Program-made: the position numbers and the translations under genes
Part shown: piece after piece, positions 1 to 9,607 of the stretch
Numbering within the stretch: position 1 is the first letter of the stretch
Layout of the letters: the number at the start of each line of letters is the position of its first letter
Source of the DNA: Desulfuromonadaceae bacterium
Lineage (GTDB): Bacteria; Desulfobacterota; Desulfuromonadia; Desulfuromonadales; Desulfuromonadaceae
DNA length: 64,000 nt
Assembly (NCBI GenBank): GCA_016936455.1
Contig: JAFGXV010000026.1
Span: 1 to 64,000 of the forward strand
Direction of reading: 5' to 3'
The notes under the pieces: generated by a model
Seen by the model: the letters and a program-made list of their open reading frames with translations, nothing else
Told to the model about the DNA's origin: nothing
Database searches by the model: none

Positions 1-86
1 CCGAAGTGGTGGAATTGGTAGACACGCTAGGTTCAGGGTCTAGTGGCCGTAGGGCCGTGGGAGTTCGAGTCTCCCCTTCGGCACCA
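1..86 (+). tRNA. tRNA-Leu (CAG), first base cut off by window edge
   Basis: This is a class II tRNA with a long variable arm. The anticodon loop TTCAGGG places CAG as the anticodon, reading the leucine codon CUG. The 3' acceptor strand CTTCGGC (76-82) pairs with (G)CCGAAG, so the first base lies just left of the window. The discriminator A83 and an encoded CCA (84-86) follow. A rho-independent terminator lies directly downstream. Confidence 0.95.
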
Positions 87-97
87 AAGAAAAATTA

Positions 98-136
98 GGG
101 AAATCAGCCTTCCAGCTGGTTTCCCTTTTTGTTTTT
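98..136 (+). terminator. Rho-independent terminator of tRNA-Leu
   Basis: An 11-bp stem (arms GGGAAATCAGC and GCTGGTTTCCC, one G-U pair) with a six-base loop is followed by TTTTTGTTTTT. It sits 11 bases after the encoded CCA of the tRNA. Confidence 0.9.
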
Positions 137-241
137 GATCTTTTGTGGGATTTGATCGGATTCTGGCGGCAGGTAATGGTATCATCGCTCGAAGTCGAAG
201 CTTGTCAGGTCTCTATTCCTCACAGTTCTGGAGGTGAAAGA

Positions 242-593
242 ATGAAAGTTACTACTCTCGATCAGGTGCCGTCTGTGCCGATGCAGATGGAAGGTGCTAT
301 CAATGTGACCAAACAGGTTCCTCTTGCGAAAGTGGACGGTGCTCCTGTCTATTCTTTTCGTGTTTTTACGGTTAAACCGGGCGGGCAGACTCCTTATCAT
401 GTCCATGACTTCGAGCATATGAATTACATCATGGCCGGGAGTGGGGTGCTCGTTAACGAGGGGGGGGGACCAGATTCCGGTCAAAGCCGGGGATTTTGCC
501 ATGGTGCTGCCAAATGAAAAGCATCAGTATCGTAATGTCTCTGCGTCGGACGATCTTGTTTTTATCTGTGCGGTGCCAACGGCTTATGAATAG
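242..593 (+). pseudogene. Small cupin-fold protein, frameshifted at a G9 tract
   Basis: A good ribosome binding site (GGAGGTG, 230-236) precedes ATG 242. The first frame gives a cupin motif, with metal-ligand-like HVH and a following glutamate around residues 54-60. A run of nine G (460-468) then shifts the frame, which stops at 517. Removing one G restores a continuous protein of about 116 residues ending at TAG 591-593, with typical cupin strand sequence (VKAGDF, LPNEKHQY). The gene is therefore intact apart from one extra base. This could be a true frameshift, a slippage-prone (phase-variable) tract or a sequencing error. Single-domain cupins of this size are metal-binding proteins of varied function, and no substrate can be named. 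Confidence 0.75.
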
Positions 594-624
594 CTCTTTT
601 ATGAGAGCAGAGGGATGCGTCATG

Positions 625-640
625 GGAGAGCATGCTCTCC
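625..640. promoter_or_regulatory. 16-bp perfect palindrome upstream of the antiporter gene
   Basis: GGAGAGCATGCTCTCC is a perfect inverted repeat in the 113-base gap between the cupin gene and the KefB-type gene. A weaker GCTCT/AGAGC repeat lies at 593-608. No T tract directly follows the palindrome, so an operator seems likelier than a terminator. The regulator is unknown. Confidence 0.4.
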
Positions 641-706
641 ATAGGACAGATCGCTCTTTTTATCCCTCTTTTTCTTTCATGTGAGTTGAGAAAGTAAGGC
701 CAACGT

Positions 707-2710
707 ATGGGAATTGCAGCTGATATCATCATTCTTCTTGTCGCGGCTCTGGCCGGAGCCCTTGTGGCCCAGAAATTCCGCCAGCCTCTCATGCTCGGGT
801 ACATTCTGGCGGGGGTTCTGGTTGGACCGGTCACGCGCGGGATCAGTTCCGGTGGCGTGCACGATATCGAAAAACTGGCTGAAATTGGCGTCGCGCTGCT
901 GCTGTTTGCTCTGGGGCTGGAGTTTTCCCTGAAAGAACTGAAGCCCGTCAAAGCCGTGGCTCTGATCGGGACACCGATCCAGATTGTGCTGACCATCGGT
1001 TATGGCTACGCCATTGGTCGCTGGCTGGGCTGGCAGCCGATCCCGGCCCTGTGGCTGGGCGGTCTGATTTCGTTGTCCAGCACCATGGTTATTCTGAAGA
1101 CCCTGATGAATCAGGGCGTTATGGGAACTCTTTCAAGCCGGGTGATGATCGGGATGCTGCTGGTGCAGGATCTGGCGGTGGTGCCGCTGATGATTGTGTT
1201 GCCGCAACTCAGCGATCCTCATAGCGGTCTGCCTGTTCTGGCGCTGGCGCTGCTGAAATCGGCCGTCTTTCTTGCGCTGATGCTGATGCTGGGAACACGC
1301 TGGTTGCCGCGTCTGCTGGCTTTTATCGCCCGTTGGAATACCCGGGAGCTGTTTCTGCTGTGTGTCACCGCTATCGGCTTGGGAATCGGCTATGCGACGT
1401 ATCTGGCCGGGCTCTCCTTCTCCTTCGGTGCTTTTGTCGCCGGGATTGTTTTAAGCGAGTCGGACTACGGGCATCAGGCGCTTAGCGATATTATTCCACT
1501 GCGGGACCTGTTTGGCCTGCTGTTTTTTACCTCGGTCGGCATGCTGCTTGACCCCTGGTTTCTGCTGCACCATGCCGGCGGAGTGTTGCAGCTGGTGCTG
1601 CTGGTGGCGCTGGGTAAGGGGTTGTTGATGGCTTTGCTGGTGAGGGGGTTTGGTTACGGTAACGTTGTTCCCTATGCCGTCGGGCTGGGCATGTTTCAGA
1701 TTGGCGAGTTTTCCTTTCTGCTGGCTCAGGTCGGTCACGAAGCCGGTGCGCTGAACGATGAAACCTATGCTTTTGTTCTGTCGGCAACGATTCTCAGCAT
1801 GGTCATGACACCACTGGTGTCCGGATTGACAGCTCCCCTGTATCGCTGGAAGCGCCGCCGTTTCCGTGCCGAGGCACTGGAGAGCTTCAACCTGCCTGTC
1901 GAAGGACTGCGTAAGCATGTTGTTATTGCCGGTGGGGGGCGTGTCGGCCGCCATATCGCACGCGTGTTACAACAGCTTGAGGTGGCCTTTGTCGTTATCG
2001 AGAACAATCATGATCATTTTGAAGCCTGCAAGGCGGCAGGGTTTCCGACACTGTACGGAGATGCCAGCCAGGGTCAGGTCCTTCATGCGGCCCGTATCGA
2101 AACGGCTCAGCAGCTTCTGGTGACGATGCCGGTTCTGCTGGTGGCGCAGAATATTGTCCGTCAGGTGCTCCCCCTGCATCCGCATCTCAATATTGTTGTG
2201 CGCGCTCAAGGTGAAACACAGATGCGTTCCCTGTACGATCAGGGTGTCTACATGGTGATCCTGCCGGAGTTGGAAGCCGGTTTGGAGATCGCTCGCCAAG
2301 CGTTGCTGCATGCGAAATTGCCGGTTTCTCTGATCCAGTGTTACAGCGATGCCATCCGGCGGGAACTCTACTCTCCGCTGTCGGAAGATTTGGAAGGTGA
2401 TGCAGAGATCCGTCAACTGAAGCATGCCAAAGACTTGCTTGAGCTGAGCTGGGAGCGGCTGACACCCGAGGCGCATCTGGTCGGAAAAAGTCTGCGCGAA
2501 CTTGAGCTGCGGCGCTGTATTGGCGTGTCGGTGGTGGGCGTCATCCGTCATGGCACCTTTCTGCCCAACCCCGATGCCGGTTTTGTTTTTCATTCTTCCG
2601 ATCTGGTGGCCGTCATTGGTAATGCGCAGCAGCGCAAGTTGTTCAGTGACTGGACGCAGGGCGGGGAATTTCACTGCCTTTTTACGCCGGCCGTCTCGGA
2701 AGGGGGGTAG
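707..2710 (+). CDS. KefB/YbaL-type monovalent cation:proton antiporter with TrkA domains
   Basis: This 667-residue protein has a CPA2 antiporter domain of about a dozen membrane helices (residues 1-380) with the conserved QD motif near 154. A cytoplasmic TrkA-N (RCK) nucleotide-binding domain follows (403-520, glycine motif GGGRVG), then a TrkA-C domain (about 570-655). This is the architecture of KefB/KefC and YbaL, which export K+ (or Na+) in exchange for protons at the inner membrane and are gated by ligands bound to the RCK domain. It is about 100 residues longer than YbaL, mainly because of the TrkA-C end. ATG 707 has a modest ribosome binding site (TAAGG). A palindrome in the upstream gap may serve its control. 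The transported ion cannot be told from sequence. Confidence 0.9.
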   Translation: MGIAADIIILLVAALAGALVAQKFRQPLMLGYILAGVLVGPVTRGISSGGVHDIEKLAEIGVALLLFALGLEFSLKELKPVKAVALIGTPIQIVLTIGYGYAIGRWLGWQPIPALWLGGLISLSSTMVILKTLMNQGVMGTLSSRVMIGMLLVQDLAVVPLMIVLPQLSDPHSGLPVLALALLKSAVFLALMLMLGTRWLPRLLAFIARWNTRELFLLCVTAIGLGIGYATYLAGLSFSFGAFVAGIVLSESDYGHQALSDIIPLRDLFGLLFFTSVGMLLDPWFLLHHAGGVLQLVLLVALGKGLLMALLVRGFGYGNVVPYAVGLGMFQIGEFSFLLAQVGHEAGALNDETYAFVLSATILSMVMTPLVSGLTAPLYRWKRRRFRAEALESFNLPVEGLRKHVVIAGGGRVGRHIARVLQQLEVAFVVIENNHDHFEACKAAGFPTLYGDASQGQVLHAARIETAQQLLVTMPVLLVAQNIVRQVLPLHPHLNIVVRAQGETQMRSLYDQGVYMVILPELEAGLEIARQALLHAKLPVSLIQCYSDAIRRELYSPLSEDLEGDAEIRQLKHAKDLLELSWERLTPEAHLVGKSLRELELRRCIGVSVVGVIRHGTFLPNPDAGFVFHSSDLVAVIGNAQQRKLFSDWTQGGEFHCLFTPAVSEGG

Positions 2711-2725
2711 TAATATCTTTTCCCC

Positions 2726-2745
2726 AACAGTTTGAGACTGTTTTT
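2726..2745 (+). terminator. Possible weak terminator after the antiporter gene
   Basis: AACAGT and ACTGTT form a short stem with a TTGAG loop followed by TTT, 15 bases after the antiporter stop codon. The stem is only 6 bp, so read-through is likely. Confidence 0.4.
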
Positions 2746-2815
2746 GTGATGATCGTTTCGCTAGAATGGCTCGTCTGTTTTCTCTGTTTTTAACCTTGAT
2801 GGCAAGGAGGAAGTG

Positions 2816-3124
2816 ATGGCTGTTGTTCAGATCAGTTGTACACCCTTGGGGGAGGGCAATGGGGGACTGTCAAAATTTGTAGCCGGCTGCCTGAAGCTGG
2901 TGCAGGAGTCCGGGTTGACGTATCAGCTGACGCCCATGGGTACGATTCTTGAGGGCGAACTGGACGAGATTTTCGCTCTGGTGCGCAAGATGCACGAGTC
3001 GCCGTTCAATGCCGGAGCGCTGCGGGTTTCGACCCTGATCAAGATCGACGACCGGCGGGATCGCGAGCATACCATGGCCGGTAAAATGCGTTCGGTGCAG
3101 GAGCGCCTGGAGCAGAATGACTGA
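2816..3124 (+). CDS. MTH1187/YqgV family thiamine-binding-like protein
   Basis: This 102-residue cytosolic protein matches the UPF0045/MTH1187 family. These small ferredoxin-like proteins form tetramers, and some members bind thiamine. Family hallmarks seen are the N-terminal strand VVQISCTPLG, the middle stretch YQLTPMGT with glutamates (ILEGELDE), and the C-terminal VSTLIKIDDRRD. ATG 2816 is preferred over GTG 2813 because AAGGAGG (2804-2810) then has normal five-base spacing. It stands alone between the antiporter gene and tRNA-Cys. The biological role of the family is poorly defined. Confidence 0.85.
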   Translation: MAVVQISCTPLGEGNGGLSKFVAGCLKLVQESGLTYQLTPMGTILEGELDEIFALVRKMHESPFNAGALRVSTLIKIDDRRDREHTMAGKMRSVQERLEQND

Positions 3125-3159
3125 GCCTGGTTGCGGTGTCGTGCAAGCTCGTTTTTGTC

Positions 3160-3189
3160 TTGACAGTGATTGAAACGATCTGTTATCAC
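3160..3189 (+). promoter_or_regulatory. Sigma-70 promoter of tRNA-Cys
   Basis: TTGACA (3160-3165) is a perfect -35. A -10-like TTATCA/TATCAC follows at 3183-3189 with 17-18 bases of spacing. The predicted start lies about 25 bases before the tRNA. Confidence 0.65.
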
Positions 3190-3221
3190 TAGCGGGCCTT
3201 GACGGCACCGCAAAACAGAAT

Positions 3222-3295
<74 letters not shown>

Positions 3296-3303
3296 TTCAT
3301 ACA

Positions 3304-3338
3304 AAGCCAGCCTTTCAACACAGGCTGGCTTTTTTGTT
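3304..3338 (+). terminator. Rho-independent terminator of tRNA-Cys
   Basis: AAGCCAGCCT and AGGCTGGCTT form a 10-bp stem followed by TTTTTTG, starting nine bases after the tRNA. It lies just before the ribosome binding site of the next gene. Confidence 0.9.
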
Positions 3339-3366
3339 TTGTCTTTTTTCAATCGTGGAGGGCGCG

Positions 3367-4179
3367 ATGTGGAGTTGGCCGATTATCAGTGGATTTGCCC
3401 TGCTGGGCTGTTTCGCCGGTTTTCTGTCCGGCCTGCTCGGCATCGGTGGCGGCGTGATTCTCGTCCCCCTGTTCCTGTGGAGTTTCCATCTGTCCGGCGT
3501 TTCTCCCGACGTGCTGGTTCACAGCGCTTTTGCCACCAGTCTGGCCATCATTATCCCGACGGCAGTGAGTAATACCCTCGGCCACTACCGTCATGGCATG
3601 GTCAATCGGCGGCATGTCATTCTACTCGCTTCTGGTGCGGTATTTGGGGCGGTGATGGGTGCCTGGGGAGCGAGCCAGTTTCATGGGGAAACCCTGAAGG
3701 TCGCTTTCGGTGCCATGCAGATTGGCGTCGCGCTGAAACTGCTCCATGGAGCGTTGAAGAGTCCACCCCAGGGCAGCTGTCGCGATACGGTTGCCATGCT
3801 GAGCGCTACTGGTTTGACCGGTGGCTTCTATTCGGCTTTTTTTGGCGTCGGCGGCGGCGTGGTTGCCGTACCGCTGATGGTTCTGTTGCTGAAGTTCCCC
3901 ATCCATCTGGCGGTTGGCAACTCCACCGCTCTGATCGTCATTTCTTCGCTGACGGGCACCCTGTCCTACATTGTTTCTGGCTGGGGCAATCCGGCGCTAC
4001 CGTCAGGCTGTCTGGGTTTCGTCAATCTGCCGGTGGCGCTGGTGGTGGTGCCTTTTTCACTGCTCGGTGCCCGCTGGGGGGTGGCGCTTGCCAGGCGCTT
4101 TTCTCATGCTAAGCTGGTCAAAAGCTTTGCCATCCTGCTGATTTGCGTTGGCGTGCGCATTATCTGGTCGACGTTTTAA
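3367..4179 (+). CDS. TauE/SafE family (DUF81) membrane permease
   Basis: This 270-residue inner-membrane protein has about eight helices in two similar halves. Each half begins with the family's glycine-rich motif: GLLGIGGG near residue 25 and FFGVGGG near 160. The family exports sulfite, sulfoacetate or other small organosulfur or organic anions, but substrate is not predictable. The reading frame is open further upstream through the tRNA-Cys gene, so the start was set at ATG 3367, which has GTGGAGG ahead of it. It lies 43 bases before the MEMO-family gene and may share a transcript with it. Confidence 0.85.
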   Translation: MWSWPIISGFALLGCFAGFLSGLLGIGGGVILVPLFLWSFHLSGVSPDVLVHSAFATSLAIIIPTAVSNTLGHYRHGMVNRRHVILLASGAVFGAVMGAWGASQFHGETLKVAFGAMQIGVALKLLHGALKSPPQGSCRDTVAMLSATGLTGGFYSAFFGVGGGVVAVPLMVLLLKFPIHLAVGNSTALIVISSLTGTLSYIVSGWGNPALPSGCLGFVNLPVALVVVPFSLLGARWGVALARRFSHAKLVKSFAILLICVGVRIIWSTF

Positions 4180-4222
4180 CGGCCACGCAGGCTGAAGTTA
4201 TTCAGTTGAGAGAGGGGGGGAT

Positions 4223-5038
4223 ATGCAACGACAGGCGATTGTCGCTGGCCAGTTTTATCCGGACCGGCCCCAGGATTTGCGGCGGCAGCTGGAGTCCTTT
4301 ATGCCCCCGGACGTTGTCGCGAAACGGGTTCGTGGCCTGATGGCTCCCCACGCCGGCTATGTCTATTCGGGGGCTATCGCTGGCGAGGGTTTTTCCCGGG
4401 TGCTGGTGCCGGAGACGGTTATTCTGATCGGCCCCAACCATCATGGTATCGGTGCTGCGGCAGCGCTTTATAATCGTGGCAGCTGGCTGACGCCGCTGGG
4501 GGAGGTGGCGATTGACGAACAACTTGCGCGTGCCCTGTTATCCGGCGTACCGGGTCTTGCGGCCGATCCGGCGGCGCATCGTTATGAGCATTCACTGGAA
4601 GTGATGCTGCCTTTCCTCCAGCTACGTCGTCCTGATGTGCGTATCGTTCCGCTGATGTTGCAGTCGCATTCTTTTTCAGATCTGGCGGGCATGGGAGAAG
4701 CTTTGGCCGCGATGATCCGTGACCATGAGGAGACACAGGGTACTCGCGTGTTGCTGCTGGCCAGCAGTGATATGAGTCATTATGAACCCGCCGAGGTGGC
4801 CAGAGCGCATGATCTGCCGGTTCTTGAACGCTTGATTACTCTGGATGCGGCGGGTCTCTACCAACGCGTACTCCAGCAGCGGGTCAGTATGTGCGGGATT
4901 TTTGCCGCGACTTTGCTGCTGACAACGCTGACGGCTCTGGGCTGTAAACGCGGCGAGCTTGTACGCTATGGAAATTCAGGCGAAGTCAGCGGGGATATGT
5001 CCTCCGTGGTGGGATATGCGTCCGCGCTGTTCTCCTGA
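4223..5038 (+). CDS. MEMO1 family protein (AmmeMemoRadiSam system protein B type)
   Basis: This 271-residue protein matches the MEMO family, structurally related to non-haem-iron extradiol dioxygenases. Conserved elements are the N-terminal AGQFYP, the APHAGYVYSG block with its ligand-like histidine near residue 40, GPNHHG with two histidines near 75, and a SSDMSHYE block near 190. The C-terminal half has the conserved cysteine region SMCGIFA. In many bacteria this gene sits with an AMMECR1-domain gene and a radical SAM gene, but neither is in this window. The function is unproven; an oxidative modification of an unknown substrate is often suggested. A purine-rich GAGAGGGGGG precedes ATG 4223. 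Confidence 0.85.
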   Translation: MQRQAIVAGQFYPDRPQDLRRQLESFMPPDVVAKRVRGLMAPHAGYVYSGAIAGEGFSRVLVPETVILIGPNHHGIGAAAALYNRGSWLTPLGEVAIDEQLARALLSGVPGLAADPAAHRYEHSLEVMLPFLQLRRPDVRIVPLMLQSHSFSDLAGMGEALAAMIRDHEETQGTRVLLLASSDMSHYEPAEVARAHDLPVLERLITLDAAGLYQRVLQQRVSMCGIFAATLLLTTLTALGCKRGELVRYGNSGEVSGDMSSVVGYASALFS

Positions 5039-5191
5039 TCTTGAGTTTTGTTGAGCTTTGCAGTATAAAGCCATTTTTTTCACTTAACAGCCTGTGGAGT
5101 CCTTGGACATTGTTGACGAGTCCCTGGATGGGGCTTTTTCACTATCCTGTTGACGGTTGTACCGGTCCCAGTTATCGCACGGAGAAATCTG

Positions 5192-6601
5192 ATGTCCGAG
5201 TTACGTGTTCGTTTTGCGCCCAGTCCCACCGGCTATCTGCATATCGGTGGTGCCCGCACCGCTCTGTTCAACTTTCTGATGGCCCGCCAGGCTCAAGGCA
5301 CCTTTATCCTGCGCATTGAGGATACGGATGTCGAGCGTTCAACCCAGGAGTCGGTAGACGCTATTCTCAATGCCATGAGCTGGCTGGGGCTATCCTGTGA
5401 TGAGGGGCCGTTTTACCAGTCTGATCGCTTTGATCTCTATAAGCAGAAGGTGCAGCAGCTTCTGGAAGAGGGCAAAGCCTATAAGTGTTACTGCAGTTCC
5501 GAGGAACTGGATGCCAAGCGTGAGGCGGCCATGGCCAGTGGCGATAAGCCGCGCTACGACGGCACCTGTCGTGAACTGGCTGATGAAGAGCATGAAAAAA
5601 ATGCCAACCGGCCCTATGTGGTGCGCTTTAAAACCTGCCCTGAGGGCGAAACCTCTTTTAACGATCGCATCAAGGGGACCATCACTTTCAATAACGCCGA
5701 ACTGGATGACATGATTATTCAGCGCAGTGATGGCACACCCACTTACAATTTCGTGGTGGTGGTGGATGATGCCGAAATGGGCCTGAACCTTGTGCTGCGT
5801 GGTGATGATCATGTCAATAATACGCCGCGTCAGATCCAGATTTATCAGGCGCTTGGTTATCCCGTGCCCGAGTTTGCCCATGTGCCGATGATTCTTGGCT
5901 CCGACAAAAAGCGCCTGTCCAAGCGTCATGGCGCGACCTCGGTGATGGCTTACCGCGATATGGGTTATCTGCCGGAGGCACTGGTCAACTATCTGGTTCG
6001 TCTCGGCTGGTCGCATGGTGATGATGAGATTTTTTCCATGGATGAACTGATCGAGAAATTTTCCCTCGACCATGTGGGACGCAGCGCCAGCGTGTTCAAT
6101 CCGGAAAAACTGCTGTGGCTCAACGAGCATTATATCAAGACCGGTGATCCGCAGCGTCTCGGTGCGTTGCTGGTGGAGTATCTTGCTGCACAGGGGATTG
6201 ATGCCAAAAACGGACCCGATCCGGCTGCGGTTGTCGTGACACTGCAGGATCGCAGCAAAACTCTGGTGGAGATGGCGGAAAAAGCGGCTTTTTATTATCA
6301 GGACGTCCTGATCTATGATGAACAGGTTCAGGAGAAGTTTCTGACGCCGGAGCAACGGCCCATTTTCGAAGCCCTGCTTGATGCGTTGAGCGAATGTGTT
6401 TTCGACCATGCAGGTATTGAGAACGCATTCCAGGTGGTACTGGAGCGGACCGGTCTCAAGTTCGGCAAGGTCGGTCAGCCGACGCGGGTTGCCTTGTCCG
6501 GCGGCACCAGCGCACCGGGTATTTATGAAGTGGTGGAAGTGCTTGGCCGAGGGCGCTGCCTGGAGCGCTTGACCACTGTCCTTTCACGGATTAACGGCTG
6601 A
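5192..6601 (+). CDS. gltX: Glutamyl-tRNA synthetase
   Basis: This 469-residue class I synthetase charges tRNA-Glu (and tRNA-Gln in organisms that use the amidotransferase route). The HIGH-type signature is HIGG in the [11 protein letters not shown] block near residue 17, and the KMSKS-type loop is KRLSKRHG near 250. The helical anticodon-binding domain fills the C-terminal third. ATG 5192 was chosen because the protein then begins [12 protein letters not shown], as the family does, with GGAGAAA upstream. A strong terminator follows. tRNA-Gln and tRNA-Glu genes lie 15 kb away in this window. Confidence 0.97.
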   Translation: MSELRVRFAPSPTGYLHIGGARTALFNFLMARQAQGTFILRIEDTDVERSTQESVDAILNAMSWLGLSCDEGPFYQSDRFDLYKQKVQQLLEEGKAYKCYCSSEELDAKREAAMASGDKPRYDGTCRELADEEHEKNANRPYVVRFKTCPEGETSFNDRIKGTITFNNAELDDMIIQRSDGTPTYNFVVVVDDAEMGLNLVLRGDDHVNNTPRQIQIYQALGYPVPEFAHVPMILGSDKKRLSKRHGATSVMAYRDMGYLPEALVNYLVRLGWSHGDDEIFSMDELIEKFSLDHVGRSASVFNPEKLLWLNEHYIKTGDPQRLGALLVEYLAAQGIDAKNGPDPAAVVVTLQDRSKTLVEMAEKAAFYYQDVLIYDEQVQEKFLTPEQRPIFEALLDALSECVFDHAGIENAFQVVLERTGLKFGKVGQPTRVALSGGTSAPGIYEVVEVLGRGRCLERLTTVLSRING

Positions 6602-6626
6602 CGTATCATTTCGCAAATGTCAGAGG

Positions 6627-6657
6627 ATGAAAAAACACCGCTTGCGGTGTTTTTTCA
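6627..6657 (+). terminator. Rho-independent terminator of gltX
   Basis: A long perfect hairpin has arms ending in CACCG/CGGTG with flanking A6 and T6 tracts, 25 bases after the gltX stop. The paired A and T tracts could make it work in both directions. Confidence 0.9.
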
Positions 6658-6754
6658 TTTGTAACAATTTCTTATTGCGAGGTGGTTTTTCTCCTATGCC
6701 CACCCTATAATGAAGGGGTTAATTTTATTTGCTTGTTTTATCAGAAAGTCGGCC

Positions 6755-9487
6755 ATGCTGCGGGCACGTATAACAACCATCAACCTGCTTTATTCCCTGT
6801 TTAGCACCCTGTTTTTGGCAGGAAGTGTCGGCTATTTCCTGATCGTTCGCCCGCTACAGTCGCAGGAGGCGGAATTTAACGCCGCACGTGAGGTCTATGT
6901 TGAGCAACAGAAAGAGCAGGTTCGCGACAACGTTCATTCTGTGCTCAGTCTGATTGAGTCATCCCACCAGCAGGCCCGGAACCGATTGGATGAGGAACTG
7001 CGCTCCCTGGCTGTTGAAGCTCAAAGCATGGTCGCCAGTCTGGGCCAGCGGGCCGATGTCGATATCGTGCTCAAGGAATTTCTGCGTCATCTTCAATGGC
7101 AGCACAAGAACTATTGCTCGGTCATGATTTCTGCCGGGGGTGATGTTCTTTACCAGCGTTCTTCAGCAGATGCCCATTCGGCTCAGGCGTTGTTTTCTCA
7201 CGTCAGCGCCGAATCGATTCTCAGGGCGGTGCAGCAGTCTGATGCCCCTTTGTCTCTGCAGCTGACACGAGAGCCATATCATGTTGTTGCGGCCTGGTTG
7301 CCGGAGATCAATCAGGCGTTGATTCTGGCGGTTCCGGAGACCTGTGTCGCCAATGAGGTTCAGATGGCGATTTTTTCTTACCTGGCAAAGGTCCGTTTTG
7401 GTGAAGGGGATTACGGTTACTATTTTGTGATCGACGAGAACCAAGAGAAGCCTCTGCTCATCGCGATTCGACCGACGCCATTCCGCCGCGATGGCGAACC
7501 ACTGCCGGTGCTCAGTGGTAATGCTCAGTTGATTGAGGGGCTGAAAACTGCAGTACAGTCGGGTGGAGAAGGGTTTTACCGTTACACCTACGCCAACCCG
7601 GCTCGTCAGGATCAGCTTGAGGAAAAAATATCTTTTGTCGCTAGATATCCTGTCTGGAACTGGATTGTCGGGACCGGTTTTTATCTCAGTGATCTGGAAA
7701 CCGGCTTTTCTGCGATCGAGCAACGTCTCAAGGCCGAGCGTGAGAAAAAGATTTTGGGTGGCGTTGTCCTGCTGGTGCTGAATCTCATTTTTTCTCTGTT
7801 TCTGGCTAGCTGGATCAATCGCCATATCAACAAGCTTGAGCAGCAACGCCAGGCTGAGATGCACGAACTCGAACAATATAAAAAACTGATCGATCTGAGC
7901 TGCCTGGTTTCCAAGTCGGATCTTGCCGGCAATATCACCTATGCCAATGAAGCTTTTCAGCAGGTCAGTGGCTACAGCCTGGATGAAATGCTGGGCAAGC
8001 CGCATAACCTGTTCCGTCATCCGGCGACTCCGCGGGCGGTTTTTAAGGGATTGTGGCAGACGATTCAGGCGGGACGGGTGTGGCGCGGTGAGACGAAGAA
8101 CAGGGCCAAGGACGGCAGCGACTTTTACACCCAGCAGGTGATTATGCCGATTCAGGGCAGAAATGGTCGCATTCGTGAATATATTGCCGCCCGACACGAT
8201 ATTACTGAATTACTGCAGAAACGTGAGCAACTCAGTCTGGCTTTTTCGACGGATTCCCTGACAGCACTCGGCAGCCGCTTCAAGCTGATGCAGGATGTTG
8301 CAGCGCTCGAAGACTGTGCATGTCTCATTCTGTTGGATGTTATCAGCTTTCATGGTATCAACCGGCTGTACGGCCAGGAGGTTGGTGACCGTGCTTTGGT
8401 CCATACCAGTAAATTGCTGACGCAGGATTTGAGCGATGAGCTGACAACGTGCTACCGCCTCAACGCGGATGTCTTCGCTGTTCTTGGCCGTGGAGATGAA
8501 GCTGCGCTGAATGAGCGCATTCAGGGTTTTCTGCAGCGCTTTCCCAACGCGCTGTTCTATGGCGACGCTGCTCAGCAGGTCGTGGTGCCGCTGGCCTTGA
8601 CTGCAGGCATGGCCTGCGTCGAAGAGAATCTGCTCACCTGTGCCGATATCGCCCTTAAAGAGGCCAAGCGCCTCAAGGTTCAACTGTTCCGCTACGACCC
8701 GTCCAGCGCCAATCGGGAAGAGTATCAGGAAAAGATGGAGATTATCGACGGCGTGCGCCAGGCCCTCAACGATGGCCGGATTCTGGCGTATTTCCAGCCG
8801 ATTATCGATCTGGAGAGCGGGAAGATCGTCAAGTTTGAAACCCTGATGCGCTGGAAGAAGCCCGACGGCACCATCGTTGCGCCGGGAATTTTTTTGCCGA
8901 TTCTGAAGCAGACGCCGTACTATGTCTTTATGACCCATGCCATCATTGAGCAGTCCTGTGAACTGTTCCGCGACAAGCCCTGCTGTTTCTCAGTCAACTT
9001 CAGTGTCGACGACCTGTTGCGCAAGGAAACTGTTCAGCTGCTGGTCGATACCATGCAGCGCTATGGAGTTTCCAAACGACTGGTGCTGGAAGTGGTCGAG
9101 ACGGAGAATATTCACAACTACGATGAAGCGCTGGCGACTCTGCACTATCTCAAACAGCTGGGCTGCCGGATTTCCATCGATGATTTCGGTTCCGGCTATG
9201 CGAATTTCAGTTATCTGACACAGGTTCAGGCCGATGTGATCAAGATCGATGGTTCTCTGGTTCAGGCGGTCAATAAGGATGAAAAAACCCGGGAGCTGAT
9301 TTCCTCAATTGTTCGTTTTGCCCACAATTCCGGCATGAAAGTTGTGGCTGAGTTTGTGGACAGTGAGGAGCTGGCGATAACAGTGAAAGAGATCGGATGC
9401 GACTTTGCTCAGGGTTATCTCTACAGCCCCCCCCTGCCTCGTGAAAATCTTCCGGAATGTGCTGGAATGTGCGAATCTGAGTCCTGA
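6755..9487 (+). CDS. Membrane Cache-PAS-GGDEF-EAL cyclic-di-GMP protein (degenerate GGDEF)
   Basis: This 910-residue inner-membrane signalling protein has a helix near 10-30, a periplasmic Cache-type sensor (about 40-330, with a YGYYFVID strand), a second helix near 332-355, PAS (about 378-486), GGDEF (about 492-645) and EAL (about 664-902). The GGDEF signature is degraded to NADVF near residue 569, so cyclase activity is unlikely. The EAL domain keeps the key acids: E695 in FETL, IDDFG, AEF and the QGY end. It therefore probably breaks down cyclic-di-GMP in response to a periplasmic ligand. ATG 6755 was chosen because the earlier ATG at 6710 overlaps a TATAAT-like sequence and lacks a ribosome binding site. 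The ligand is unknown. Confidence 0.9.
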   Translation: MLRARITTINLLYSLFSTLFLAGSVGYFLIVRPLQSQEAEFNAAREVYVEQQKEQVRDNVHSVLSLIESSHQQARNRLDEELRSLAVEAQSMVASLGQRADVDIVLKEFLRHLQWQHKNYCSVMISAGGDVLYQRSSADAHSAQALFSHVSAESILRAVQQSDAPLSLQLTREPYHVVAAWLPEINQALILAVPETCVANEVQMAIFSYLAKVRFGEGDYGYYFVIDENQEKPLLIAIRPTPFRRDGEPLPVLSGNAQLIEGLKTAVQSGGEGFYRYTYANPARQDQLEEKISFVARYPVWNWIVGTGFYLSDLETGFSAIEQRLKAEREKKILGGVVLLVLNLIFSLFLASWINRHINKLEQQRQAEMHELEQYKKLIDLSCLVSKSDLAGNITYANEAFQQVSGYSLDEMLGKPHNLFRHPATPRAVFKGLWQTIQAGRVWRGETKNRAKDGSDFYTQQVIMPIQGRNGRIREYIAARHDITELLQKREQLSLAFSTDSLTALGSRFKLMQDVAALEDCACLILLDVISFHGINRLYGQEVGDRALVHTSKLLTQDLSDELTTCYRLNADVFAVLGRGDEAALNERIQGFLQRFPNALFYGDAAQQVVVPLALTAGMACVEENLLTCADIALKEAKRLKVQLFRYDPSSANREEYQEKMEIIDGVRQALNDGRILAYFQPIIDLESGKIVKFETLMRWKKPDGTIVAPGIFLPILKQTPYYVFMTHAIIEQSCELFRDKPCCFSVNFSVDDLLRKETVQLLVDTMQRYGVSKRLVLEVVETENIHNYDEALATLHYLKQLGCRISIDDFGSGYANFSYLTQVQADVIKIDGSLVQAVNKDEKTRELISSIVRFAHNSGMKVVAEFVDSEELAITVKEIGCDFAQGYLYSPPLPRENLPECAGMCESES

Positions 9488-9607
9488 TGCCTCAGTGTCG
9501 ACGGCTCAGCGTTCTCCTGCCACGAATGTCTGCCGGCGGCATGATTGTTGCGCAGCCCTGATGCCTTTTTTGAAACTCTACTGAATGTACAAAGGATAGG
9601 CTCTGTC

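Noticed and set aside
5390-6409. 339-codon minus-strand frame inside gltX
   Set aside because: Antisense to highly conserved synthetase sequence.
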